Source of the DNA: M1-B18 sp048264125
Lineage (GTDB): Bacteria > Bacillota > Clostridia > Peptostreptococcales > Natronincolaceae
NCBI GenBank assembly: GCA_048264125.1
Contig: JBLXDM010000012.1
Coordinates: forward strand, 1 to 64,000
Reading direction: 5' to 3'
Length of the DNA: 64,000 nucleotides
Positions 24,594-33,004 of this stretch are shown piece by piece. How positions within the stretch are numbered: the stretch's first letter is position 1; every line of letters starts with the position of its first letter. The notes beneath the pieces were generated by a model. That model made no database searches. It saw only the letters and a program-made list of their open reading frames with translations, and was not told where the DNA came from. The position numbers and the translations under genes are program-made.

Positions 24594-26441
24594 TTACAGC
24601 TCTATTTTAACATCATATTGCTTCAGCCATGTATTAACCTGAATCAAATAGGCCATGAGCTGAGGCCCTGTCATTAGCTGACCGAACCACGGCTTGCCAA
24701 AGGCAGCTCCTCCGGTTTCTGCTATTTCCATTATAGCCTCCTTATCAATAAGCTGCAGCAATGGAGACGAAGGCTTCAAGAGCACCATTTTTAATTGCCG
24801 CTGCAATGCCTTTGTATATGCAGGGTTGTGGGTCTTAGGATATGGACTCTTTTTCCTCTCTATTACCTCCTGAGGAAGTATACCCCTAAGGGCCCTTCGT
24901 AATAATCCCTTTTCTCTTTCATCGCAGAACTTCATTTCCCAAGGAATATTCCATGCATATTCTACAATTCTATGATCCGCAAAGGGTACCCTTACCTCCA
25001 GTCCGTTGGCCATACTCATGCGGTCCTTTCTATTTAGCAGCGTCACCATAAACCACTTCAGATTCAGATAAAATATTTCCCTCATCCTATGCTGCATTTG
25101 TGTTTCTCCCTCCAGCCGCGGGACCTCCTTAAGGGTTTCCTCATACCTGGAGGCAACATACTCCTCAAGCGGTAGCCCTGCCAAGCCACCCCTCAGTAAT
25201 CTTTTTCTCTCAGCAGTTGCCTTGGACCATGGAAAGGTATTGGCTGCAATATCCTCAGGGCGCCTAAACCAGGGATAGCCTCCGAATATTTCATCTGCAC
25301 ATTCCCCTGAAAGTGCAACGGTTGACTTTTCCTTTACTGCCCTACAGAAGAGATATAGGGAGGAATCCACATCTGCCATACCGGGCAGATCATTTGCCCC
25401 TACAGCATCCTCCAGCGCCGCCAGCAGCTGAGGGGTATCTATCAGTATTCGATTATGGCTGGAGCCTAAATATTGGCACATTTTTTTAACCCAAACATCG
25501 TCTGAGTCCGGCTGGAATTCTGTGGGCTTAAAGAATACATCATTATCCACATAATCTATTGAGTAGGTTTCCAGCACACCCTTGTTATTCTCTTGAAAAT
25601 GCTTAGCTGCAATGGAGGATATGGCACTTGAATCCAGACCCCCTGAGAGAAATGTGCATACCGGCACATCCGATACCAGCTGCCTCACAACTGCATCTAA
25701 AACAAGGCTCCTGGTATGCTCAACAGTCGTATCTAAATCCTCCTCATGGGGCTTGCTTACCAGCCTCCAGTACTCTCTTAGCCTTATCCCATCATATTCA
25801 TTGTAGATCAGGCAGTATCCGGGAGGCAATTCCTTGATTCCCTTGAAGACACCATTCCCCGGTGAACGGGCTGGGCCCAATCCGAATATCTCCATTATGC
25901 CTTCCTCTGTAATAACAGCTTCAATGTCAGGATGTGCCAGCAGGGCCTTTAGTTCTGAAGCGAAGACAAAGCTATTTCCCCTTAAGGCATAGAACAGGGG
26001 CTTTACTCCCAGCCTATCCCTTGCCATAAACAAGCGCCCTTCCTTTTCATCCAATATGCCAAAGGCAAAGATACCATTCAGCTCCTCTACGCAATCTGGA
26101 CCCCATTCTATGTAGGAGGTCAATAGTACCTCTGTATCTGAATAGCTCTCAAATTCATAGCCCCTATCCAACAGCTTCTTTCTTAAATCCTCAGTGTTAT
26201 AAAGCTCTCCATTATATATAATCGTATAATCATGGTCCCCTAAACGCTTTGTCATGGGCTGTCCTCCGCCCTCAGGATCAACCACTATCAGTCGGCGGTG
26301 TCCAAATGCCGCGTTGGGATTAAAATAATAGCCCTCAGTATCCGGACCCCTTCTTGATAGGGTATCCGTCATCTTTTTTAATATTTTTGATTTATCCTGC
26401 AAATTGACCTCGTAGCTTACCCAACCTACAATTCCACACAT
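24594..26441 (-). CDS. asnB: Asparagine synthase (glutamine-hydrolysing)
   Basis: A 615-residue class II asparagine synthetase. It was started at 26441 so that cysteine is residue 2 ('MCGIVGWVS'), since the mature enzyme needs an N-terminal Cys nucleophile; the frame runs 32 codons upstream but those would bury it. The glutaminase domain (about 1-210) includes 'RRGPDTEGYY' and 'YNGELYN'; the synthetase domain contains the pyrophosphate loop 'LSGGLDSSA' and 'SGECADEIFGGYPW'. It makes asparagine from aspartate, glutamine and ATP. No T-box leader was found. Confidence 0.94.
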   Translation of the reverse strand: MCGIVGWVSYEVNLQDKSKILKKMTDTLSRRGPDTEGYYFNPNAAFGHRRLIVVDPEGGGQPMTKRLGDHDYTIIYNGELYNTEDLRKKLLDRGYEFESYSDTEVLLTSYIEWGPDCVEELNGIFAFGILDEKEGRLFMARDRLGVKPLFYALRGNSFVFASELKALLAHPDIEAVITEEGIMEIFGLGPARSPGNGVFKGIKELPPGYCLIYNEYDGIRLREYWRLVSKPHEEDLDTTVEHTRSLVLDAVVRQLVSDVPVCTFLSGGLDSSAISSIAAKHFQENNKGVLETYSIDYVDNDVFFKPTEFQPDSDDVWVKKMCQYLGSSHNRILIDTPQLLAALEDAVGANDLPGMADVDSSLYLFCRAVKEKSTVALSGECADEIFGGYPWFRRPEDIAANTFPWSKATAERKRLLRGGLAGLPLEEYVASRYEETLKEVPRLEGETQMQHRMREIFYLNLKWFMVTLLNRKDRMSMANGLEVRVPFADHRIVEYAWNIPWEMKFCDEREKGLLRRALRGILPQEVIERKKSPYPKTHNPAYTKALQRQLKMVLLKPSSPLLQLIDKEAIMEIAETGGAAFGKPWFGQLMTGPQLMAYLIQVNTWLKQYDVKIEL

Positions 26442-26644
26442 CTTCCTCATTCTCCCTTCGGAACACCAGTCTACTCCCCTCGCAATCAAGGTCTTGGCTT
26501 CACCCTGTAGGCATTCATAGACGAAGGATTTACCCATGCTTGACTGCTACGGGACACTGGCTTTTTTAACCTTATATCAACATATGAAATAAGGCCGAGA
26601 ATGATGTTTGTCTATATTTCCTTTCGCATAAATAATAACTTTTT

Positions 26645-27499
26645 CTATAACTTTAATTGCTTTTTACACGCTTCTATAACATGTCTCACCAATATTGAGG
26701 TTGTAACCGCCCCAACGCCACCGGGAACCGGTGATAATCCCCTAACCTTGTCAAAGACTTGGTCGTGATTGACATCGCCGCATATTCCGCCGTCCTCGCA
26801 TTCATTGATGCCTACGTCAATTACTACGGCATTTTCATTGAAGTATTCTTCTCCGAAGAATTGAGGCTTACCTACCGCTGTCACAACAATGTCTGCTTCG
26901 GAGGCCACTTTTGAAAGACTACGGGTCTTGGAGTGGCATAGGGTTATTGTGGCTTTTTGATCCAGCATCAGCATCCCCAATGGTCTTCCTACTACTGAGC
27001 TGCTGTTTATGATTACCGCCTTTGCCCCAACTAGAGGCACCTCATAATACTTCAATATTTCCATAACCGCCTTTGGCGTGCATGGCGCAAAGCCCTCCTG
27101 CATCCCCTCAAAAACTCGGCCCAGACTTATGGGATTCATGCAGTCAATATCCTTGATGGGAGATATTAAATGCTTGATTACTTCAATATCCAGCTGAGGG
27201 GGCAATGGCCTGAATAGCAGTATGCCATGGATGCTGCTATCCTCGTTAACCTCCTTAACAAATGGTACAAACTCCTCCATACTTATGGCTTCCTCCAGCT
27301 GAAAGAGCTCAGTTCTTACTCCGACATTCTCACAATACCTTATAATGCTGTTTTCGTAGGCCATATCATCGGGTCTATTGCCCACTCTGATTATGCCCAT
27401 AGTAGGTATAGTACCCATGTCATTTAGCCCCTTAACCTCCTGCATAATACCCTGTTGTATAGAAGCGACTACGGGCCTCCCACTTAACACCTCTGACAT
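26645..27499 (-). CDS. folD: FolD-family protein with altered active site
   Basis: A 284-residue member of the methylene-THF dehydrogenase/cyclohydrolase family, with family-like 'PVPGGVGAVT' and the NADP-binding 'VVGRPLGMLML'. Several catalytic positions differ from the usual enzyme: Tyr48 is kept, but the lysine normally four residues later is Ile52; the normally conserved glutamine in 'GILVQLPLP' is Phe96 (here 'GILLFRPLP'); Asp119 is kept but the following Gly is Cys. By family knowledge that lysine is essential for the cyclohydrolase. This may be a specialised paralogue, and the standard activity should not be assumed. Confidence 0.8.
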   Translation of the reverse strand: MSEVLSGRPVVASIQQGIMQEVKGLNDMGTIPTMGIIRVGNRPDDMAYENSIIRYCENVGVRTELFQLEEAISMEEFVPFVKEVNEDSSIHGILLFRPLPPQLDIEVIKHLISPIKDIDCMNPISLGRVFEGMQEGFAPCTPKAVMEILKYYEVPLVGAKAVIINSSSVVGRPLGMLMLDQKATITLCHSKTRSLSKVASEADIVVTAVGKPQFFGEEYFNENAVVIDVGINECEDGGICGDVNHDQVFDKVRGLSPVPGGVGAVTTSILVRHVIEACKKQLKL

Positions 27500-27978
27500 T
27501 CTGTTGCCTCCTTTATGTCCTATTCTCTGATATAGAAGTAATTCTAGTTTGCAAACCCATATCCTTTATTTTTTTGCAATGCAAATTTGTCTATTTCTTA
27601 TCAGATAAATTTTTAATTGTTTTATGATAAAAGTTAATGTATTTCTTAAAGTAGCATGCCCCATTTTACATTAGCTTTTATTATAAATTAACATCATCAT
27701 TAACTTGCCCCTTCAGGCCTGTGATTTATGTCGATTTATGAAATTTAGTGACTGCCATAGACGGATTAAATTATAAAATGACAATTAATATATTTTCTAT
27801 ACATTTTTTTCTTTAGCACAGCATATATTTAGGTAATATAAGGAAATTAGTCGAGAACTTTTCCTGCTTTTATGCAGGAAGCTTATAAGGTCATAGCGAA
27901 TTGTCAAAGTAACAACCCGTATGTATGTCATGTAAATCATTTCGCGTATGAAAATAAAAATGAAATGGGGAATTAAAT
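27500..27978. other. Intergenic spacer before histidine kinase
   Basis: AT-rich divergent spacer. The only structure noted is a small hairpin TTCCTGC/GCAGGAA at 27861-27880, without a T-run. No riboswitch consensus or reading frame was recognised. Confidence 0.45.
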
Positions 27979-29610
27979 ATGCATTATAATAAGGGCAATT
28001 CTGATAATATGCATTCCTACAGCACTAATACTCAAGTGATTATTACAGGACTAACTAGCTTGCACAAAGGTAAGGCCATACTACCTATGCTATTACTAAT
28101 CCTACTCCTAGAGACATTTACCCGGAGCTTTTACCGTTTGCCAAACACCTCCGGACTGTTAACAATTATGCTTATGTATTGTATATTTAAATTTGGCATC
28201 CATTATGGCATAATAAATGCATTGCTGGCCATTGTGTATACGATCTACTATTATGCATTACCTGTCGGGCTTTACCCCTATAAATATTTTAGTATACTGG
28301 CTATTCTGTGCAATACCGCTGCCCTGACGGGAACCCTACTTATAATGGGCCTCCAGCGATCACAGCTGCAAAGCTATAGCTCTAGACTGGAGAAAAGTGA
28401 AAAAAAGCTCAGCAGCCTTTTTCAAAATGCAAACGACTCTATCTTTTTATATAGATTGAATGAGGAAAACTACCCCGGAAAATACATTGAGGTTAATGCT
28501 ACTGCCTGCAGCAGGCTGGGCTATACTGAAGAGGAATTTATGAAGATGTCCCCCTTTGAAATAAATGCCCTAAATCCTCAGCAGTATATGGCAGTAACGA
28601 AAAGGCTGCTTATTGATGGACATTATACGATTGAAACTGTCCACGCAGGCAAAGACGGCAGGGAAAATCCCGTCGAAGTCAGTAGTCATATGATCATGAT
28701 AGGTAATGAACGAATGGTATTGGCAATAGCTAGGGACTTAAGCGACAGAAAGAAGGCTGAAATGCTGGAGGAAAACTTTCTGGAAAAGAAAAGGCTGCTG
28801 GAGGATGTTATGCGAACCGATCAGTTTAAAACAGAGCTTTTTTCAAATATATCCCACGAGCTTAAAACCCCTATAAATGTTATTTTCTCCACCCTGCAGC
28901 TTATGGAGCTATTTATAAGGGATCAATTGAATTGTGATGATACTAAGGCCATCAATAAATATTTGCATATAACCAAGCAAAACAGCTATCGTCTCCTGCG
29001 TCTGGTGAATAATTCTATCGATCTCTCAAAAATTGACTCAGGCTACTTTCAGCTTAGCCTGCAAAATTATGATATCGTAAGCCTCGTAGAGGACATTGTC
29101 CTATCGGTGGCTGACTATGTTGAGCATAAATCCATAGAGCTGCAATTTGACACTGATATTGAGGAGCTGCTCATTGCCTGTGACCCTGATAAGATAGAAA
29201 GGATTATTCTTAACCTCCTTTCCAATGCCGTTAAATTTACTGAAAGGGGTGGCTCCATCTTCGTTAATATTCAGCATCAGCTGGATACAATCTACATTTC
29301 CGTTAAAGACACTGGTGTCGGTATACCGGTGGAAAAGCTGGAAACAGTATTTCAAAGATACAAGCAGCTCAATGAATCACTGATTAAGAACTCCAATGGA
29401 AGCGGTATTGGACTCTCACTTGTAAAATCCTTGGTAGAAATGCATGATGGTAATATAAGGGTATATAGTGAATTGGATAAGGGCAGTGAGTTTGTTATAA
29501 CGCTGCCTATAAGGACACTGCCTGAAGGTGAGGTGCAGGCTACCCTCCAAAATATAGACGAAGGCAGGATTGAAAGAATAAGCGTTGAATTTTCCGATAT
29601 ATATACATAG
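27979..29610 (+). CDS. Membrane PAS-domain sensor histidine kinase (orphan)
   Basis: A 543-residue sensor kinase. Four hydrophobic segments lie between about 32 and 125, then a coiled stretch, a PAS domain (about 140-255), a HisKA dimerisation domain with the phosphorylated histidine His293 in 'SNISHELKTP', and a HATPase domain with N box 'NLLSNAVKF', G1 'DTGVGIP' and G2 'GSGIGLSL'. It should autophosphorylate in response to an unknown signal. No response regulator gene is adjacent, so it may feed a phosphorelay such as the one to Spo0A; that is inference. Confidence 0.9.
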   Translation: MHYNKGNSDNMHSYSTNTQVIITGLTSLHKGKAILPMLLLILLLETFTRSFYRLPNTSGLLTIMLMYCIFKFGIHYGIINALLAIVYTIYYYALPVGLYPYKYFSILAILCNTAALTGTLLIMGLQRSQLQSYSSRLEKSEKKLSSLFQNANDSIFLYRLNEENYPGKYIEVNATACSRLGYTEEEFMKMSPFEINALNPQQYMAVTKRLLIDGHYTIETVHAGKDGRENPVEVSSHMIMIGNERMVLAIARDLSDRKKAEMLEENFLEKKRLLEDVMRTDQFKTELFSNISHELKTPINVIFSTLQLMELFIRDQLNCDDTKAINKYLHITKQNSYRLLRLVNNSIDLSKIDSGYFQLSLQNYDIVSLVEDIVLSVADYVEHKSIELQFDTDIEELLIACDPDKIERIILNLLSNAVKFTERGGSIFVNIQHQLDTIYISVKDTGVGIPVEKLETVFQRYKQLNESLIKNSNGSGIGLSLVKSLVEMHDGNIRVYSELDKGSEFVITLPIRTLPEGEVQATLQNIDEGRIERISVEFSDIYT

Positions 29611-29617
29611 GGTAAGA

Positions 29618-29654
29618 GGACTGCTTAACTCAATCAGCAGTCCCTTTATTTTTT
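29618..29654 (+). terminator. Rho-independent terminator
   Basis: GGACTGCT/AGCAGTCC hairpin followed by a T-rich run, 8 bases after the kinase stop codon. Confidence 0.88.
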
Positions 29655-29755
29655 AATAGGAAAGTTCGTTTTAATTCCTATGAAATGGGGGTTGTGTCCG
29701 ATTATAGCATGTTTTGGGTTTGAAGCATTTGGTAATTCCTAATGGTTGCCTTCGG

Positions 29756-30625
29756 CTAAAGCTGATGGTCAGCCTCGTATTCATAATATAAATAATCTGC
29801 ATTCCAGTCACACCAAACTGTGTAACCATTTTTCCTTACATCCTCCAACAATCTTTTATCCTCCTGAAGGACTGTAGTAAGGGGAGGAAAGCTTATAACG
29901 CCCTTATGCTTTAGGCCATAGTATTTTGCAAAGGTTTCAATGGCCTCTATGCTCTCGTCCACCACCAGAAAATTAGGCTCCCCCTTATATTTGTATATTC
30001 CCTTTACTCCGTTTATCTCCATAAAGCCTTTATCCTTCTTAATCGAGTTGTAAAGCTCCAGCGTTGGTCTCTGAAACACAAAGGCTATAGGGAGAAGATT
30101 ATTTCTTCTTTTTATATAGGGTAGCTCCTTAAACTCCTCATACTCTGGCTGCCATTCCTTAACGTCAAATTCTTCTATCTTAAGTCCCTTATCCAAATCA
30201 TCAAAGGTCTTGAATACTGTAACATAGCTTTGCTTCAGCTTAAAGCCCCTTTCCTCCATAAGATGGATGCTTTTGCTGCTGGTGGTATGGGTGGAATATG
30301 CTATTCTTTCAATCTTCCCCTGTGCTTGTTCCTTTTTTGCCAGCTCTAAAAGCAAATCTGTAATTTTATTGGAGATCCGCATGCCCCTATAGTCCTCATG
30401 TACCCTGAGGCCCTCCAACCAGCCTGTTCCGTCTGGTAAGATGCTAAATTTACCTGCACCAATTACCTTATCAGCCTCCTGATCTACAGCTGCCATAAAA
30501 AATCCCGGCGCCTCCAGCCATTGGTGAAAAAGCTGAGGTAAATAGTCGGCACCATCCCATATATCCCTGCACATTTCCACTACATCATTAAAATCTGTTG
30601 CCCTCATCTCCCGATAGGTAATCAT
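29756..30625 (-). CDS. GNAT family N-acetyltransferase
   Basis: A 289-residue protein whose N-terminal half is a GNAT domain: 'MRATDFNDVVEMCRDIWDGADYLP' at the start, then the acetyl-CoA motif 'LRVHEDYRGMRISNKITDLLLE' (about 84-105) and 'HLMEERGFK'. The C-terminal half (about 150-289) looks like a second, weaker GNAT-like unit. The start at 30625 was preferred because a GGGGGG ribosome binding site precedes it; the frame continues 35 codons upstream. Substrate unknown. Divergent from the ABC transporter. Confidence 0.82.
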   Translation of the reverse strand: MITYREMRATDFNDVVEMCRDIWDGADYLPQLFHQWLEAPGFFMAAVDQEADKVIGAGKFSILPDGTGWLEGLRVHEDYRGMRISNKITDLLLELAKKEQAQGKIERIAYSTHTTSSKSIHLMEERGFKLKQSYVTVFKTFDDLDKGLKIEEFDVKEWQPEYEEFKELPYIKRRNNLLPIAFVFQRPTLELYNSIKKDKGFMEINGVKGIYKYKGEPNFLVVDESIEAIETFAKYYGLKHKGVISFPPLTTVLQEDKRLLEDVRKNGYTVWCDWNADYLYYEYEADHQL

Positions 30626-30736
30626 CTTTTGTCCCCCCTGTTTGGTATCTCTAGTATATAATTTTAACACAATTTTACAGTGGTTTCTCCGTCTTCCTAA
30701 ATTTTTTTCATAAATTAAAAAGTCCACCATTTTTTA

Positions 30737-30745
30737 TGCTATAAT
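30737..30745 (+). promoter_or_regulatory. Extended -10 promoter of the ABC exporter gene
   Basis: TGCTATAAT. It predicts a transcription start near 30752, almost on top of an in-frame GTG at 30758, which favours the downstream TTG start at 30794. Confidence 0.5.
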
Positions 30746-30793
30746 ATTGTAGTTAGTGTGACGAAATATTTTTTTAGAAGGGGGACTTATACC

Positions 30794-32515
30794 TTGAAAC
30801 AATTTATAAAGTATTATAGGGCGCATCTGCCTTTGTTTTTTCTGGACTTCTGCTGTGCCGTTGTGCTTTCCCTGCTGGATTTGGTTTTTCCTTTAGCAGT
30901 TACCTATTCGATAGATACTGTTATACCCTCCGGAAGCTTCCGTATGCTGGTGATCGTAGGGGTTGTACTATTCGCTATAAATATCGCTCGATACATATTA
31001 ACCTACATCGTAGATCATTGGGGCCATGTTTTAGGAGCCCGAATTGAACATGATATGAGAAGTGACTTATTCAGCCATATTCAAAAGCTTTCCTTTAACT
31101 ACTTTGATAATACCAAAACCGGCCACATTATGTCCCGATTGGTTAATGACCTGAATGAAATATCCGAGCTGGCCCACCATGGCCCTGAGGACTTATTTAT
31201 TACCGTTATAACCCTGACGGGCTCCTTTGTCATTATGTTTAGACTCCATTGGCAAATGACGTTGATTATATTCTCCCTCCTACCCCTTATGCTGCTGTTT
31301 TCTATTATTAAAAACAAGCAAATGCAGCTTACCTTTAGGAATATGCGCCTTCGAATAGCAGATATAAATGCCCAGATAGAGGATAGCATTTCCGGAATAA
31401 GAGTGGTAAAGTCCTTTACCAACGAAGAATATGAGCAAAAAAAGTTTGAAAAAGGAAATTTCAACTTTAAAACCACCCGAGAAAATGCCTTTAAGATCAT
31501 GGGGGAATTTTTAGCAGGAATACAGTTTTTCTCAAATACAATTCATCTGCTGGTTTTGATATTAGGAATCTACTTTATTTATCAGGAGCAATTGGCTATT
31601 GGACAGCTGACTGGCTTTTTACTCTATGTTTCTATGTTTCTTCAGCCCATTAGAAAATTTACTACCTTGATTGAAAACTATCAAAAGGGAATGGCTGGCT
31701 TCAGTCGTTTTCAGGACACAGTTAATCTGGTTCCAGATATTAAGGATGCCCCAAATGCCATTAAGGTCCCCAGGCTATCCGGTGCTTTAGAGTTTAAGAA
31801 TGTAAGCTTTAGCTACGATGACCACAGGAGTGTTTTGGAGAATATTAATCTGAACATAAAGGCTGGGGAGACCATTGCCTTCGTGGGCCCTTCAGGTGCT
31901 GGAAAAACCACCCTATGCAGCCTCATTCCTCGTTTTTATGATATTGCAAAGGGAAGCATAGAAATAGATGGTATCAGTATACAAAGCATGACCCAAAGAT
32001 CCCTCAGAGAGAATATCGGTATTGTTCAGCAGGATGTCTTCTTATTCTCCGGAACGATTATGGATAATATTGCCTACGGCAAAATCAATGCCAGTCTTGA
32101 GGATGTCATCGAGGCTGCCAAGCTGGCAAATGCTCATGACTTCATCATGTCATTGGAAAATGGCTATGACACCTATATCGGCGAAAGAGGAGTAAAGCTC
32201 TCGGGAGGACAGAAGCAGAGGATATCCATAGCCAGAATCTTTTTAAAGAATCCGCCTATTCTGATTTTGGACGAGGCCACCTCCGCTTTGGATAATGAGA
32301 CGGAAAAGGTTATTCAGGAATCCTTCAACAAATTGTCAGAAAGCAGAACTACCTTGGTTATAGCCCACAGATTGGGCACCATAAGGGATGCCGACAGGAT
32401 AATGGTTCTGACGGAGGATGGAATTGTAGAGGAGGGCTCCCACAAGGAGCTGATGGAGACCTCCATTATATATGCAAGGCTTTATAAGGCTCAGTTTGTG
32501 GACTATATGATTTAG
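30794..32515 (+). CDS. ABC transporter, fused permease and ATPase (exporter)
   Basis: A 573-residue half-transporter of the type that works as a dimer. Residues about 1-300 contain six hydrophobic segments; the ATPase domain follows with Walker A 'GPSGAGKTT', Q-loop, signature 'LSGGQKQR', Walker B 'ILILDEATSALD' and H-loop 'IAHR'. Family members export lipids, drugs or peptides; the cargo is not evident. TTG at 30794 is chosen as start because GGGGGA lies 9-14 bases upstream and a promoter is just before it; GTG at 30758 is the alternative. Confidence 0.9.
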   Translation: MKQFIKYYRAHLPLFFLDFCCAVVLSLLDLVFPLAVTYSIDTVIPSGSFRMLVIVGVVLFAINIARYILTYIVDHWGHVLGARIEHDMRSDLFSHIQKLSFNYFDNTKTGHIMSRLVNDLNEISELAHHGPEDLFITVITLTGSFVIMFRLHWQMTLIIFSLLPLMLLFSIIKNKQMQLTFRNMRLRIADINAQIEDSISGIRVVKSFTNEEYEQKKFEKGNFNFKTTRENAFKIMGEFLAGIQFFSNTIHLLVLILGIYFIYQEQLAIGQLTGFLLYVSMFLQPIRKFTTLIENYQKGMAGFSRFQDTVNLVPDIKDAPNAIKVPRLSGALEFKNVSFSYDDHRSVLENINLNIKAGETIAFVGPSGAGKTTLCSLIPRFYDIAKGSIEIDGISIQSMTQRSLRENIGIVQQDVFLFSGTIMDNIAYGKINASLEDVIEAAKLANAHDFIMSLENGYDTYIGERGVKLSGGQKQRISIARIFLKNPPILILDEATSALDNETEKVIQESFNKLSESRTTLVIAHRLGTIRDADRIMVLTEDGIVEEGSHKELMETSIIYARLYKAQFVDYMI

Positions 32516-32524
32516 TAAAATACC

Positions 32525-32563
32525 AAAGGGCTTAGGTGATATTTCTTCACCTAAGCCCTTTTT
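32525..32563. terminator. Strong hairpin terminator
   Basis: AAAGGGCTTAGGTGA paired with TCACCTAAGCCCTTT, a 15-bp stem with a 6-base loop and T-rich flank. It ends the ABC exporter gene and probably also the convergent transpeptidase fragment. Confidence 0.88.
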
Positions 32564-32589
32564 ATTTCAACCATTAACCATTTTTCCAC

Positions 32590-33001
32590 TCATTCCATAA
32601 TCACAATATTCAGGGCCTTAAAGGTATCATGGTCTATTACGGGATTCTTGGCAATTCCCTTATCCTTCTGAAAGCGATAGAGGGCCTCCTCCATTCTGGG
32701 ACCATATTTCCCATCCAGTAAATCCGCATCATAATAGCCCCATGCCCTTAGCCTTCGCTGGACCTCCATTACGTCGGAACCAAAATCCCCTGGAGCTATA
32801 GGCTTTAGTCCATAGCCAAAGGGGCCGTGAAGTCCATTGACAATGGCCACTGGCGTTCCAACCTTTACATATTTATATAAGTCCTCAACATCCTGGTTTC
32901 TCATTCTAATGCATCCGGCTGAAGCATCGTAGCCTATGGAGCTGGGCTTATTGGTACCATGTATACCGAAGCGCCCCCAGGGTACATTCCAACAGGAACA
33001 C
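32590..33001 (-). pseudogene. 3' part of an L,D-transpeptidase (YkuD) gene, split by the mobile element
   Basis: In the minus-strand frame ending at 32590, translation upstream of the first in-frame ATG (32904) continues back to about 33001 as 'WNVPWGRFGIHGTNKP' then 'DASAGCIRMRN'. That is the catalytic His and Cys region of the YkuD L,D-transpeptidase fold, followed by a C-terminal peptidoglycan-binding domain (about 50 residues with 'GDFGSDVMEVQRRL' and 'DGKYGP'). The N-terminal part is absent: at 33002 the serine recombinase stop codon begins. The enzyme would cross-link peptidoglycan 3-3. No start codon and ribosome binding site suits a shortened active product. Confidence 0.85.
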
Positions 33002-33004
33002 TTA
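32985..33004. other. Left attachment junction of the integrated element
   Basis: The sequence changes here from transpeptidase codons to the stop codon of a large serine recombinase. Such recombinases often lie directly at one end of their element. The exact core dinucleotide cannot be fixed without the other junction. Confidence 0.65.

Noticed and set aside
26442..26644. Possible T-box leader before asnB
   Set aside because: No T-box sequence or specifier stem-loop was found upstream of the start.
27840..27978. Possible c-di-GMP or other riboswitch before the histidine kinase
   Set aside because: Only a simple 7-bp hairpin is present; none of the conserved aptamer blocks were seen.
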